NCBI GenBank assembly: GCA_900618795.1
Contig: UYJD01000001.1
Location: 993,279 to 1,057,278, forward strand
DNA from: Cyanodermella asteris
Lineage: Eukaryota; Ascomycota; Lecanoromycetes; Ostropales; Stictidaceae
Length of the DNA stretch: 64,000 nt
Direction: 5' to 3'
Shown: one piece after another, positions 10,657 to 21,067 of the stretch
Layout: the number at the start of each line of letters is the position of its first letter
How positions within the stretch are numbered: the first letter of the stretch is position 1
The notes under the pieces: model-generated
Database searches by the model: none
Seen by the model: the letters and a program-made list of their open reading frames with translations, nothing else
Told to the model about the DNA's origin: nothing
Position numbers and translations under genes: made by a program

Positions 10657-10674
10657 AGAGAGAGAGAGAGAGAG
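10657..10674. repeat. (AG)n microsatellite in promoter
   Basis: Eighteen bases of AG on the + strand, that is a CT tract on the coding strand of the 9412-10497 gene. Pyrimidine tracts of this kind are common just upstream of fungal start sites. Confidence 0.85.
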
Positions 10675-11563
10675 GAAGAGAGCACGGATGAGCAAGTACA
10701 TATACCTCTGTGGAAAACCGTTGTGAAAAATCGCCCTACTCTCACCCAGTGGATGAGCATAGTACCAGGCCCGAATCCGTCTCGATGGAAGATGCGAGAG
10801 CATCGTGAAGTCTACCGCAGAGCGCTGGGAGGCTCACCAGCGGTCCTTGGAGTGTAAGGCAAAGTCACGGCCATCGTGAGAGAGTCCAACATTGGTACCG
10901 GTCACGAGATCGAGTGGCGGACGAGCAGATTGGTGGGCCAGAGCAGTATGACTGAGCAACCCATTGATAGGTAAACTTCTTCGGGCCTCCCGGCAACATC
11001 GCGTGATGTCCCTAACCAAGGTCTGTGTGCTTGTTCCTGAATACAGGGCAGCAGTGGCACGCAGGGCATTGGCTGGAATTAGGTGAAGCACGTCAGGATG
11101 CAACGCTAGCAAAGGTTCCGATGGGCGAACACCAAAAGTGAAAGGGCCGCGCAAGACCCTCCAACCCAATCGGGCAGCGTCCGGGGTAGCAGTCGATGAC
11201 GCAGAGCAGCAAGGTTGCCAGAGGTAGCGGCTGAATCAGCACGCAGAGTGCATTGGAGGGTAACGCGTAGAGTGGACATGATAGCGGCGAGCAAAGGGGA
11301 GTCCGTCACTAGAGCGGTAGGTATTAGACAGGGCATTATGGGGATGAGCATTGGAGTGCAGTATAGCATTGTAAGACTCGAATTGTGTAGCCAAACAAGG
11401 AGCCCTTGAGGACGTCCTTACTCCAGACCTGGGCAACATAAGCCAGACACCCCTCGACGACGATAGTCGAAGGCAGCGAGAGTCGAGAGCAATGCCGTAG
11501 ACGGTCGACAATGAGCTCTGAGGTTTTGTGTAGGGGCGAGGGCTTGCAAGCATGCCGGTGTGT

Positions 11564-11610
11564 GTTGCTTTTCGTGTTGCTTTTCGTGTTACTTTCCTGT
11601 TACTTTTTGT
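11564..11610. repeat. About four copies of a 12-bp tandem repeat
   Basis: Units gttgcttttcgt, gttgcttttcgt, gttactttcct and gttactttttgt follow one another in a gene-poor stretch. No known function. Confidence 0.75.
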
Positions 11611-12368
11611 TGCCGGGGAATGGTTCGTGATTACATGCACGTACCTTGCTTCGGACGTCCTTTCTTTCTCAACCACCATAGCACTGCTGCAAGTGCACAC
11701 ATAAACTCCTTCTCTTGTTAGTATACGGCAATCGATACAGAGGACAATAGAACGAGATGCTATCATCAGTGTACATTCTGAAACTTGAACGGAGATACAG
11801 ATTGGTGTATATGTGTGGCACGTCCGACGCGCTTCAACGTTCCTTCTGCAAAAGGTAGGCATGCATTGACTCCCTCTTCGACGACGAGACGTGCCACAGT
11901 GGCAGCAGCTACCCAGCTGAATATACAAGCGAGGACTGAAGCAGATACGCGAGCAAGCATCAGGGCAGGTGCCAACCAAGTGCTCATCGCAGTGTCTGGG
12001 TGATGACATGGCCAAAGAAACAAATCTGAGTCCCCAACTGAGTACCAGGTGAGTTATCTAGCCAGACACACTGCAAAGCGTCCAGCTAACTGTTTGGCTA
12101 GATTCTCCACAATGTCTCGGGCAAGATGTCAACGCACCTCGCGTGTGATGGAGTACAATAATTCCAGAACCGGTGAAGCTGCCGCAGCACCGTGGACATC
12201 GTCACGTAAGGTCGAGCTCGACGTCAACGAATATACCTCCAAGCAGCATGCCTCTGGACAACAATATGATAAACCAAGCATCTCCAGCGAGTTTAAGAAG
12301 CGATATGATTTGCAAGAGATGGAGACAAGTACAATAAATGGTATTGATGGACAAAATTGAGAAAGAAA

Positions 12369-12395
12369 TACCACAAAACACCACAAAACACCACG
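12369..12395. repeat. 10-bp tandem repeat
   Basis: The unit taccacaaaa/caccacaaaa is repeated about 2.5 times. No known function. Confidence 0.7.
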
Positions 12396-14077
12396 ACATG
12401 TCGTCTCGCGATGCCGTTGCCGACGTTAGCAAGATCCAACAAGAACACATGTCGTCGGCGTGCTTCGGATATAGGCCGGAAAACGGCGACGGTCGCGAGA
12501 CATGCACAAGTTCCATGGACAAAAGGCCAGCTGACCAGGCCGAACCGCCATGCGACGGGCTCGCCAGCGCCGGGTCGCGGACGGATCTGCAAAGCGACAA
12601 AGCCCGAACGAACCAAGGGAGAAAAGGGGCTTCGATGGCAAAGTGGGTGAAGTGGCGACGGAGACTACTGGAACGGGATATCAGGATGGCGTTTTGAAGA
12701 TGCTTCGAAAACCCCGCGCGAAGATTTGGCGTCGTGATGGCCGCGCCTGTAACGCGACTATGCGGAAGCCCTGCAGGTCAGCCACCGGAAACGATCCAAT
12801 AGCAGGGCGGATCTACAAACGAACCGGTCGCAGCATTCGAGGGGACCCTCCTCACCGTTCGCGGGGGAAGAGGTAGTTTAGACCTCCGTGGGAAAAGAGA
12901 TGGGCTCAAAAGGTATCCTCCAAGTCGATGACGGCAGGGGGAGCAAAGATGTCACTGTGAAACAATATTGCGTCGCATCGAGACATGGCCTCGTCTACGA
13001 GACAGCCATCGACAAAGGCGAAAAGCCGATGTGACTGGGCAAATGTCGATGTTGGAATGGAAACATGGCTAGTGCACGGGCGACCATGTCGTACAGGGAA
13101 GAAAGCAAGACAAGAGATCTCTACAATCTGACGCTACGAAGCTGTACCCAGATACAGCCTGCCTGACCCCGGTGACGGATTCCATTTCGAGGTATTTACT
13201 TACATCTGGTTCAGCAACAGCCATTCCGAGATGTATTAAAATTGTCCTCGCTTTCCAATGGCAGGCCGGCGGCGGTCAGCCAGGCTAAACCACAATCAAA
13301 CCAAGGCATCTGTCATGACGACCTCGATCCTTTAACCAGCAAGCTCAATCTGCGCTTTCCCACGGCCTCACTGTTCGCCATCCTGCAGGGCGCCAGTTTG
13401 CTGCCGTGACGACCGGCCCAGATCACCAATAGGCCCTCTGTCGAGCAAGCATCTCCCCTGTCCTCATCTATCCAGATCGCAGGCCGGGATGCGTGATTCG
13501 GCGGCCCGGTTGCACTCTCGACCGTCATGAAGAAGGGGTTTCCGTGCGCCCCATGCGTCTACAGACACACCAAAGCGTGCATGGAGGGTGAATCTCTGGT
13601 TCAAGCGCAGGCGGATACCGGCAACGGAGGAGGAAAACGGGGCTGGCAAGTGCAAGTGGAGCCCAAGAAGGGTTCAGGTGGGTAAGTCGGAGTTCTGAGA
13701 AGGTGTTTTGCTTTCACCGCTGAGCTGAGTACAGTACCCACATGCCGCCCTGTCTGGCTTGCTAAATAAATCTCTAATATCACCTCGAAAGTTGCGGTTC
13801 TTGCTCCTCGTCCTCCTCCTGCATCTGCATTGCCCGTGGACGTTCCCGTGCAAACTAGAGGTAGACGACTGCTTTGAGTCTTGCGGTTGTTGTTTGACGT
13901 GGTTGATAGACGCGCGATTGAGGTTTGAACTGGCTTCACTTGAAGAATTGCGGTCAGAATTTCCTCGACTTTTACCTTGGTCCGCCACACGGCTTTTCAA
14001 CGGTCACAACGTTACTGGTCAGCTACCACCACCATTCCTCGCGAATTCAAAGACCAGCAGTGCATAGCATCTTGACG

Positions 14078-15830
14078 ATGCACGTCAAGTTGCAGTCTGT
14101 CGACAAAAGCCAGCCTTTTCCATACGTCCAGCTTGGAACTCTTGGTGAGTGAAGTCAATCTCATTAGCGCTCAGTATCAATGTACCCCACGTTGCACGCC
14201 ACCGGCGAGAAACCAACGTTGGCCTCATACTACATGCTCTCATCTTGACTGAAATCGTGCCAAGTACTTTGAGCCTTCTGCTAACACAATCGCAGCATTA
14301 TGTCGCCTCGCCGAACCCATCGCTCTCGCGAGTATTCTTCCCTATGCCTATCCCATGGTCAAGCACTTCCACTTCGGTGACCCCAACCAAGCCGGCCTCT
14401 ACAGCGGTATCCTCGTCTCCTCCTTCGCCATCGCCGAGGCCGCCGTCTGTCCGTTATGGGGCGCTCTCAGCGACAAGATCGGCCGCAAGCCCGTCCTCCT
14501 CATCGGCATGACCGGCACCATGTTGTCCATCGTCATGATGGGCTTCGCCAGCAATTTCTGGTTCGCACTCGTGGCCCGTAGCTTGGGCGGCATCTTGAAC
14601 GGAAACATCGGCGTCATTCAGACCATCGTGGGAGAAATTTGCAAGAATCCGGAGCATGAGCCAAGAGCGTTTGCGCTTATGCCGATCGTGTGGTTGCTGG
14701 GGACAATCATCGGTCCGAGTATTGCGGCATTCAGTATCGGACGGGTATGGCCCAAGCTGCCTTACCTTCTGCCGAACCTGATCTGTGCATTGATCTTGTG
14801 TGTGGCGATTGTGGCAGGGTGGGTGTTGTTGAAGGAGACACATCCGGACTTTGCGGCAAAGGAGGACGTTGTCGATACCCTCGAGGTCAGCGTACCCACC
14901 ACACCAACCGAGGAGACCGATGAGCTGAATCTCGAGTCTTCCGGTTCGTCTGCAACATACGGCACCTTTGTCTCGCGCAGAAACAGCGAAGACACGCTCA
15001 CCCACCTGGACAAGACTAGTAGCCTCCTCAGCAAGATGCGCTCCGCAGAGCCGGCTCACCACCACGGCGACGCTCACTGCCACGACACCGGCACAACATA
15101 TACCAAGCGTGTCCTCGCCTTGTTCGGTGCCCTGTCCTTGTTCTGCTACCACTCGATGTGCTTCGACCATCTCTTACCAATTTTCCTCGTCGACACGCAT
15201 TCGACAGACACGCACGTCGCGCTCCCGACCGGTGGTCTCGGTTTCAGTCAACAACAGGTCGGCTACATCATGTCTATCAACGGTGTCCTCGCCTTGATTG
15301 TTCAGATCATCCTCTTTCCGCCACTGGCCAGCAAGCTCGGTGTCTTCCGACTCTTTCAGCTTTCGATCCTGCTCCACCCACTCGTCTACATCCTACCGCC
15401 CTTCTTGACTGCTCTTCCCTCGTCGCCATCCTGGATTCCCTGGCTTGGCCTGCTAGTCGAACTGATCGTCCGCAACATGGCGACCATCGTCCTATACCCA
15501 CTGCTTCTCATCTTGATCAAGGAGGCGGCACCGAGACCGAGTGTGCTGGGTCGCATCAACGGTGTGGCGGCAAGTTGTGGAGCGTTCATGAGAGCATTGG
15601 CACCACCGATTGCGGGATGGTTCTATGGCATCGGAGAGAAGACGGGCATTGCGGGCTTGGGCTGGTGGACCACGCTGGTCGTGGCTGTTGCTGCATGTGT
15701 GCAGCTGTTCTTTATCAAAAGGGCGAAGCGGCTGCTTGTCGATGAAGATGAGGTCCTGTTTGAAGGCGATGCCCGCACTGGGGTCAAGCACGGGCAGCAG
15801 GTGCTCATTGCCGAGATTGACAGCGATTGA
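14078..15830 (+). CDS. MFS transporter, DHA1-like
   Basis: Two exons: 14078-14144 and 14296-15830, giving 533 residues. The 151-base intron starts gtgagt, has ctaac 11 bases before its end, and closes with cgcag. Splicing joins QLGTL to ALCRLAEPIALASILPY, the usual first helix of this group. Motif A between helices 2 and 3 reads GALSDKIGRKP, and motif B lies in helix 4 (ARSLGGILNGNIG). A long acidic and Ser-rich loop with a His cluster (HHHGDAHCHD) separates the two six-helix halves. It resembles the fungal YCR023C/ZIF-like branch of drug:H+ antiporters. The His-rich central loop could suggest metal or drug export, but substrate is unknown. The ATG at 14355 is internal. Confidence 0.88.
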
Positions 15831-16558
15831 CGAATTGCATGATTTGAGCAGAAGAGAAAAACGCGTTGGAGTGGTGAAGGGATGAGACGATAGATGACGT
15901 GATTGATTTGCTACGGACATGTTTCCGTGGGCTTGGCGTTATGGTTTGTGCTGGCGTTTCAGTCCTGCTATACTGGCGAAGTGCTCGCCTTGAGGGCTTT
16001 CATGACGGTTGTGCTAAGGTTTTGATGATATGAGATAGATCATGATCGTGGTGCCCAACATTGAAATAAACACTGCATTGCTTTGGAACAATCTTGTGTC
16101 AGTAACGAAGCACATCTGACCGAAACCGGCCGAACGTCTGCCTGGGTGAATCAAGTGACTCGATTGATTGAGGAAGACCATGGACTACAGGTGAGGTATA
16201 TGTATCCCGTATCAGGCGGCTGGGTAGGTAGGATCCAGCCACTGATCCACTTGGGTCACCTGGCTGACTTGCTGGATACCCAGCATTCAACAACGCGATA
16301 CATCAAGGCGAGCAGGCAAAAGTCGTGCTGCAAGTACACAGCTTCTACGTATCCTACCACTGTCGCATCTACCTTCAGGGATGGTGTTGTATCTGCTTAT
16401 GGAACTTGACGCTCCCATGCTTTTACGGCATCATTAATGGTCAGTATGCAAGTCGTTAACTAAGAATCTTGAAGGTGTTGTCATCCGTACGTGCGTCGCG
16501 ACCTCTACGCACCCGCCTCGACCTCCAGTTGAATTTGTTCGGAAGGACATGCCGTTAT
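15831..16558. other. Intergenic, convergent genes
   Basis: Between the 3' ends of the MFS and HET genes. A 108-codon frame at 16083-16409 has no features. Nothing else is seen. Confidence 0.6.
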
Positions 16559-18454
16559 TCAATCAAACCACATCTCCTTCGCTTTCTCGGGCTCCCACGC
16601 TTGACCATGCATGATGCCGTCCACGTAGCATCCTCCCCATAGCAGCCAGCGTGGCTCGTCAGGCTTGCCATTGTCAACTCGTCGGACCGCGAAAGGCGTT
16701 TTACCGCCCGCGCAGAGTAGGACCGAGTCGCCGACTTCTGTCCTCCAGGGAACTTTGCAATAATATCCGCGTTCTGTGCGAGCCATTCTCAGGGGTACTT
16801 CCAGAGCCCAGTTGTTAATCACGTCCTTGAGACTGTATGTTTCCGGGTGCCTGAAACGTGACACAAACCGTGCAACAGGGTCTCTGGGAGACTGAGTCAA
16901 GCCAACAAGGTACGATTCGTAGATCGTCCACAAGTCGGTATTGCAAACCTGCTCGAGAAACTTAGTGTTTCTTGTTTCCATCCAAATTGTTCGCCAAAAA
17001 GCTTCGCTTCGCGATCGTCCGTCAACGTAGGTCCCCTCACGAGGACAAGTACTAGTGTAGCTTTGCAAAACAGAGCCAATTGTTGCCCTAGCACTCAAGT
17101 TCTTCAGTAAATTGTCCTCGGACCCCAGTAGCTTGACGTCCGCAATAAATTCACTTGTTGCGACAATATCATCAAGAACATAGCCATTCAGACATATTGC
17201 CCAACCATCGATCTTCGTTGCTGTGGATTCTGATGCAGCCGACCACGATTTGGTGGTTGAATCGCTGTAGAACTCAGCCAGGCTTTCCACGGTAAAGTCT
17301 GCCACCCAGGACGGAAGGACTGTTGGAACTATACACGAGGAGGGTAGGTCTAAGAGTATATCGAGATTATCAGCACGGCGTAGAATATTCGTTACAAAAC
17401 CGATGTAGACGTCTTCGACAGTCGCCTCATAATCAGGACGAGTCGCTTCAATATCCAGCGACAAAGAACAGAACCTCTCGCAGATGCCGAGCAAGGAGAA
17501 AACCTTATCCCGGGGATTGGAGCACCTGACGCGATACTGTCTGGCGACTAAGTGAACAATATTTGTGCTTGCTGACCATGTGACTTGGATTCGTACAAGC
17601 GACATTAGATCGTAAAGGGACCAATGTTCGTAAGCAGACCAACCTGAAACCCTGCGTAACATTGAACTTGCTAGATGGAGTTCTTCCCAACCAAATCGCA
17701 GGTGTCCATGAAAAAAAATAACCTCTTTCGCTAGAACAAATTCTTGAAACACCCAGGCGCGATCGTACCACGGGGCCTGATAAACTCGCGACAGAGGCTC
17801 TAGAAGTGTCTCCCGGGTTTCGCACCACGCTGGCAAGCCTAAATCAACTAGGTCTTGACCATGGAGATAGAAGTGTTGCTTATGTTGCATTAGCATTTCC
17901 ATATTTTCTTCCCAGGCCTTCGACAAGAGTCTGACATATTCAGCTGCGCGATCGTCATGCGGCTGAGCAGGTCCAAGCCAAATGACCGTCATGATGGCCG
18001 ATGAATATATCTTGCCCATGAGCCCGACCTGGTGATTTCGCTCCTTCACATTGTCTTGCTCGATACAGAGCGCGTCGATCCAAATCGTTGTGAATTCAGT
18101 CTGGCGCAACTGGAGAAGCGCTTCGTGGAGATTGGAGCGGATAGGCACGAGACGCCCGTTGCAAGTGACCCAGTGGCGGGGCGGGATCTCCTCGTCTCCC
18201 CAGACGTAGGAAAGGGCATAGAATTCTGGGGCATTCTCCAGAGCGTGTACCGATACCGAGCAAGAGATTGGTCCATCGTGACCGACGTCTAGACTTAGCA
18301 GTCGTATGTAACGGTCGTCGTTGTTGAGTGGCAGTGCCGGTAAGGCTGTATCTGGCAGTGCTTGAGCTGCTTTGTCGGTTTGATGAGGTTGTGTCACTTC
18401 GTTCGATGTTCTTGTTCGAGCAGCACCTTTCTCGTAGCTGGAAACTGAAGTCAT
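16559..18454 (-). CDS. HET-domain protein (heterokaryon incompatibility, HET-6 type)
   Basis: A 631-residue single-exon protein starting MTSVSSYEKGAART. The HET domain lies at about 75-230. It shows FYALSYVWGDEEIP near its start, then NLHEALLQLR, then IWIDALCIEQDNVKERNHQV with MGKIYSSA and VIWLGP, all hallmark blocks. HET proteins trigger cell death after fusion of genetically different hyphae and act in non-self recognition. A long, variable C-terminal half follows, as in HET-6/het-C-linked members, with no WD, ankyrin or NACHT repeats. Length and uninterrupted frame suggest an intact gene. The unit stands alone and has no obvious partner. Confidence 0.92.
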   Translation of the reverse strand: MTSVSSYEKGAARTRTSNEVTQPHQTDKAAQALPDTALPALPLNNDDRYIRLLSLDVGHDGPISCSVSVHALENAPEFYALSYVWGDEEIPPRHWVTCNGRLVPIRSNLHEALLQLRQTEFTTIWIDALCIEQDNVKERNHQVGLMGKIYSSAIMTVIWLGPAQPHDDRAAEYVRLLSKAWEENMEMLMQHKQHFYLHGQDLVDLGLPAWCETRETLLEPLSRVYQAPWYDRAWVFQEFVLAKEVIFFHGHLRFGWEELHLASSMLRRVSGWSAYEHWSLYDLMSLVRIQVTWSASTNIVHLVARQYRVRCSNPRDKVFSLLGICERFCSLSLDIEATRPDYEATVEDVYIGFVTNILRRADNLDILLDLPSSCIVPTVLPSWVADFTVESLAEFYSDSTTKSWSAASESTATKIDGWAICLNGYVLDDIVATSEFIADVKLLGSEDNLLKNLSARATIGSVLQSYTSTCPREGTYVDGRSRSEAFWRTIWMETRNTKFLEQVCNTDLWTIYESYLVGLTQSPRDPVARFVSRFRHPETYSLKDVINNWALEVPLRMARTERGYYCKVPWRTEVGDSVLLCAGGKTPFAVRRVDNGKPDEPRWLLWGGCYVDGIMHGQAWEPEKAKEMWFD

Positions 18455-19925
18455 TATGCCAAGACTCGGTTACGCTCTCTCTTGCTTAGCCGAGGGGGTC
18501 ACGTATGTCCTTTCGCAGGGTGCCTTGATACCAATGGCGCCAGGTGGCAGCACAAAACTCGTCGTTCTCAGTTTTTGAAGGAGTAGCGCCCGAAGTGAAC
18601 GGCAACGATGTCAAGCATGAACCATGCGAAATTCACCTGCAAAATACTGAGGGATCGCTCCAAAAGCTGAGCTTCGTGGTAGCCTCGAAATGATGATGGG
18701 TGTTAAATCCAGCAGCTTGGAACTCGACGTGGTACCTTCACACCATACTTGTTGAAACTCGCATTTGATGTGATGAAAAGAAGAGGGAAGTGGTCGGACA
18801 CTGCTACTAAGACAGGGGCTTGAGGACTTGTTATAGAAGCGCGAAAGCCTCGTACAGCCTTGCAGGACCCCGCACTATACGCCGCCAGTTCAGCCTTGTG
18901 GTGCCAGGCGGGTCGTCGAAACTGGTGGTGTATACTCAGTCAGAAACCTACTCAAATCGGTATTAGACCGTTGCCTAACCCACCTTGAAGGCGGGTGGGT
19001 GTCGCGTTATTCATGTAGCCGAATTGTCGCTTGCTTCCACATTCACGATAGTAGCGATCGGAGTAATAATCAGGGTAGATCAAAGAGATTGTGTACTGCG
19101 ACTCTCGACCACCCATCTTGAGCGCCCCGGCAGCTATCATGATCATCAAGCTGAAGAGACCATCCGAGCATCGATAGGGAGTAGTCGCCGCGAATGTCGG
19201 GGCATTGTGCCCATCGGCACACAGGAGGGACTAAGGCGGGCTAACAGAAGTCTTGACGGAGACACTCGGTTAGCTACATCCTTAAGTAGGCCAGTCAACA
19301 CTATTAAGCGTACATATGTCACTACTACTGCTAGTAGCCCGAGACGTACCTGTGTTACTACCCACTCATATACCTGTAGCAGTACCCACAGTGGTAGCAA
19401 TCGAAGGAGGTAGCAATGTACCCGTGCAACAACTTCTGCCGGCCCGCCTTGGGACGTCGTTCGCACGCCAGCAGGTGTGTCCGTGCACAGCTCGGAACTT
19501 CGACGGTCTGCAAAAAGGCCGGAACGTTACTTATTTGAGGCTGATCGTCCAGGCACGCAGAGCCGCGGACAAGGGCGGAGTTGAAGTGGATTTTCAAGTT
19601 GACATATGACCATCGTGGCCCCCGATGGTGAGCGAATCCAAGTTCGAATATCGGACGATTATGATATCACAGCCGAAGCTTAAAATCGGCGCGGCGAAGG
19701 ATCAAATCTCCATGTCTGCAGAGTATGGCGTCAGCAGCAGAAACCGCCAGGGGTCTGCTTCGAGCCAGAGGAACGGCGTTTGGCAATCGAGCCACTCCGC
19801 CGTGGAGGGGCTGCAATTGTGGAGGATTGCCAGAATGGAGCATTATATAGGATCCCCCCGTCGTCCGCGTTTCCGGGCACGGCACTCCACCTGATTGATC
19901 ATATCGGCACAGTTCTACAGACACG
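18455..19925. other. Intergenic, divergent promoters
   Basis: It separates the minus-strand HET gene from the plus-strand reductase gene and should hold both promoters. A TATA-like cattatataggatcc near 19840-19855 lies about 75 bases before the reductase ATG. Short GTA/TAC-rich words recur at 19255-19420. No gene recognised. Confidence 0.55.
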
Positions 19926-20998
19926 ATGGCATCTCAAAAAATTCTCCTCACTGGTATGCTCCCTTAATCTTGGATCAAGGTACTCCTGGTCTAACTAGCT
20001 CAGGTGGCTCCGGTTTCATCGCCTCCCACGTCCTCGACGTCCTCCTCCAGCGGGGCCACACCGTCGTCACCACCGTGCGCTCCCAAGACAAAGCCGACAA
20101 GATCAAAGCCAACCACCCGTCTGCCGGCTCGAAACTGCAATTCAGCATCGTCGAAGACATTGCGCAGGCCGGCGCCTTCGACAAGGCCGTCATCAGCGAC
20201 CCGCCCTTCGACACCGTCATCCACACAGCCTCGCCCTTCCACTTCAACATCACCGACACCCAAAAGGACCTGCTCGACCCCGCCATCAACGGCACCGTCG
20301 GCGTCCTGAAAGCGATCAAGAAATCCGCCCCCGGCGTCAAACGCGTGGTCATCACCTCGTCGTTCGCCGCCATCGTGGACACGGTCCGAAACGCGCCGAA
20401 CCACTTGTATAGCGAGAAGGACTGGAACGGCGTTACGGCCGAGGAGGCGGTCAAGGATGCGGCGACGGGATACCGGGCGAGCAAGACTTTTGCAGAGCGT
20501 GCGGCGTGGGAGTTTGTTGAAAAGGAGAAGCCGGGGTTCGATCTCGCGACCATCAATTCGCCGCTCGTCTTTGGCCCGATTCACCCGAACATGCAGTCGC
20601 TCGAGAGCTTGAACACGAGTAATTCCAACATCCTCAAGTTCGTCGATGGGACGCACAAGGAGAAGATCCCGCCGACGGCCATGGTGCTGTGGGTTGATGT
20701 GCGCGACCTTGCGAAAGCGCACGTTGCTGCGGCTGAGAAGAAGGAGGCTGGCGGGCAGAGGTTCTTCATCACTGCTGGCCACTGGTCGCATGCGGAGGTC
20801 GCAGAGATCATCAAGAAGAACTTCCCCGAATACGCTGATAAGCTGCCGGCCGACTTAGCGCCGGGTGCGTTGCCGCCCAAGGACAAGCTCCAGCAGTACG
20901 ACAACTCGCGGGGCAAGAAGGTGTTGGGACTTGACTACATCACATTTGAGAAGTGTGTTGTGGATACCGTCAACAGCTTCAAGCCGCTGATGAAGTAG
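19926..20998 (+). CDS. NAD(P)-dependent reductase, Gre2/dihydroflavonol-reductase-like
   Basis: Two exons: 19926-19953 and 20004-20998, giving 340 residues. The 50-base intron starts gtatgc, carries ctaac and ends cag. Splicing rebuilds the nucleotide loop ILLTGGSGFIASH from MASQKILLT. This is an extended SDR. TGGSGFIA binds NADP, the Ser of VVITSSFAAI and the Tyr-Lys pair of YRASK are catalytic, and the FGP segment shapes the substrate pocket. Yeast Gre2 reduces methylglyoxal and many ketones and aldehydes, and plant homologues act on flavonoids. The exact substrate here is not knowable from sequence. Its 3' end lies 69 bases from that of the ARM-repeat gene. Confidence 0.92.
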
Positions 20999-21067
20999 GG
21001 AATTGGGTTGACGAAGTCATGAGCGGCATCTACACTTGTAGCATTATTTTTGCCTGCTGAAGTTACC

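Larger units (their letters stand above)
10498..14077. other. 3.6-kb gene-poor interval
   Basis: It holds the upstream region of the minus-strand low-complexity gene and, at the right, the pyrimidine-rich leader of the MFS gene that starts at 14078. Frames at 10834-11169 (-), 11236-12015 (-), 12112-12360 (+) and 12338-12697 (+) are long enough to notice but show no domain, no spliceable partner and no signal. Two small tandem repeats are listed separately. A decayed mobile element is possible, but no terminal repeats, reverse transcriptase or transposase motif was seen. Confidence 0.5.

Noticed and set aside
11236-12015. 259-codon minus frame rich in Ser, Arg and Cys
   Set aside because: No motif, no conserved order; it includes the 12-bp repeat. 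I considered a decayed retroelement but saw no reverse transcriptase or terminal repeat.
12112-12697. Two neighbouring plus frames with polar composition
   Set aside because: They could be one small spliced gene, but no clean donor and acceptor joins them and nothing is recognised.
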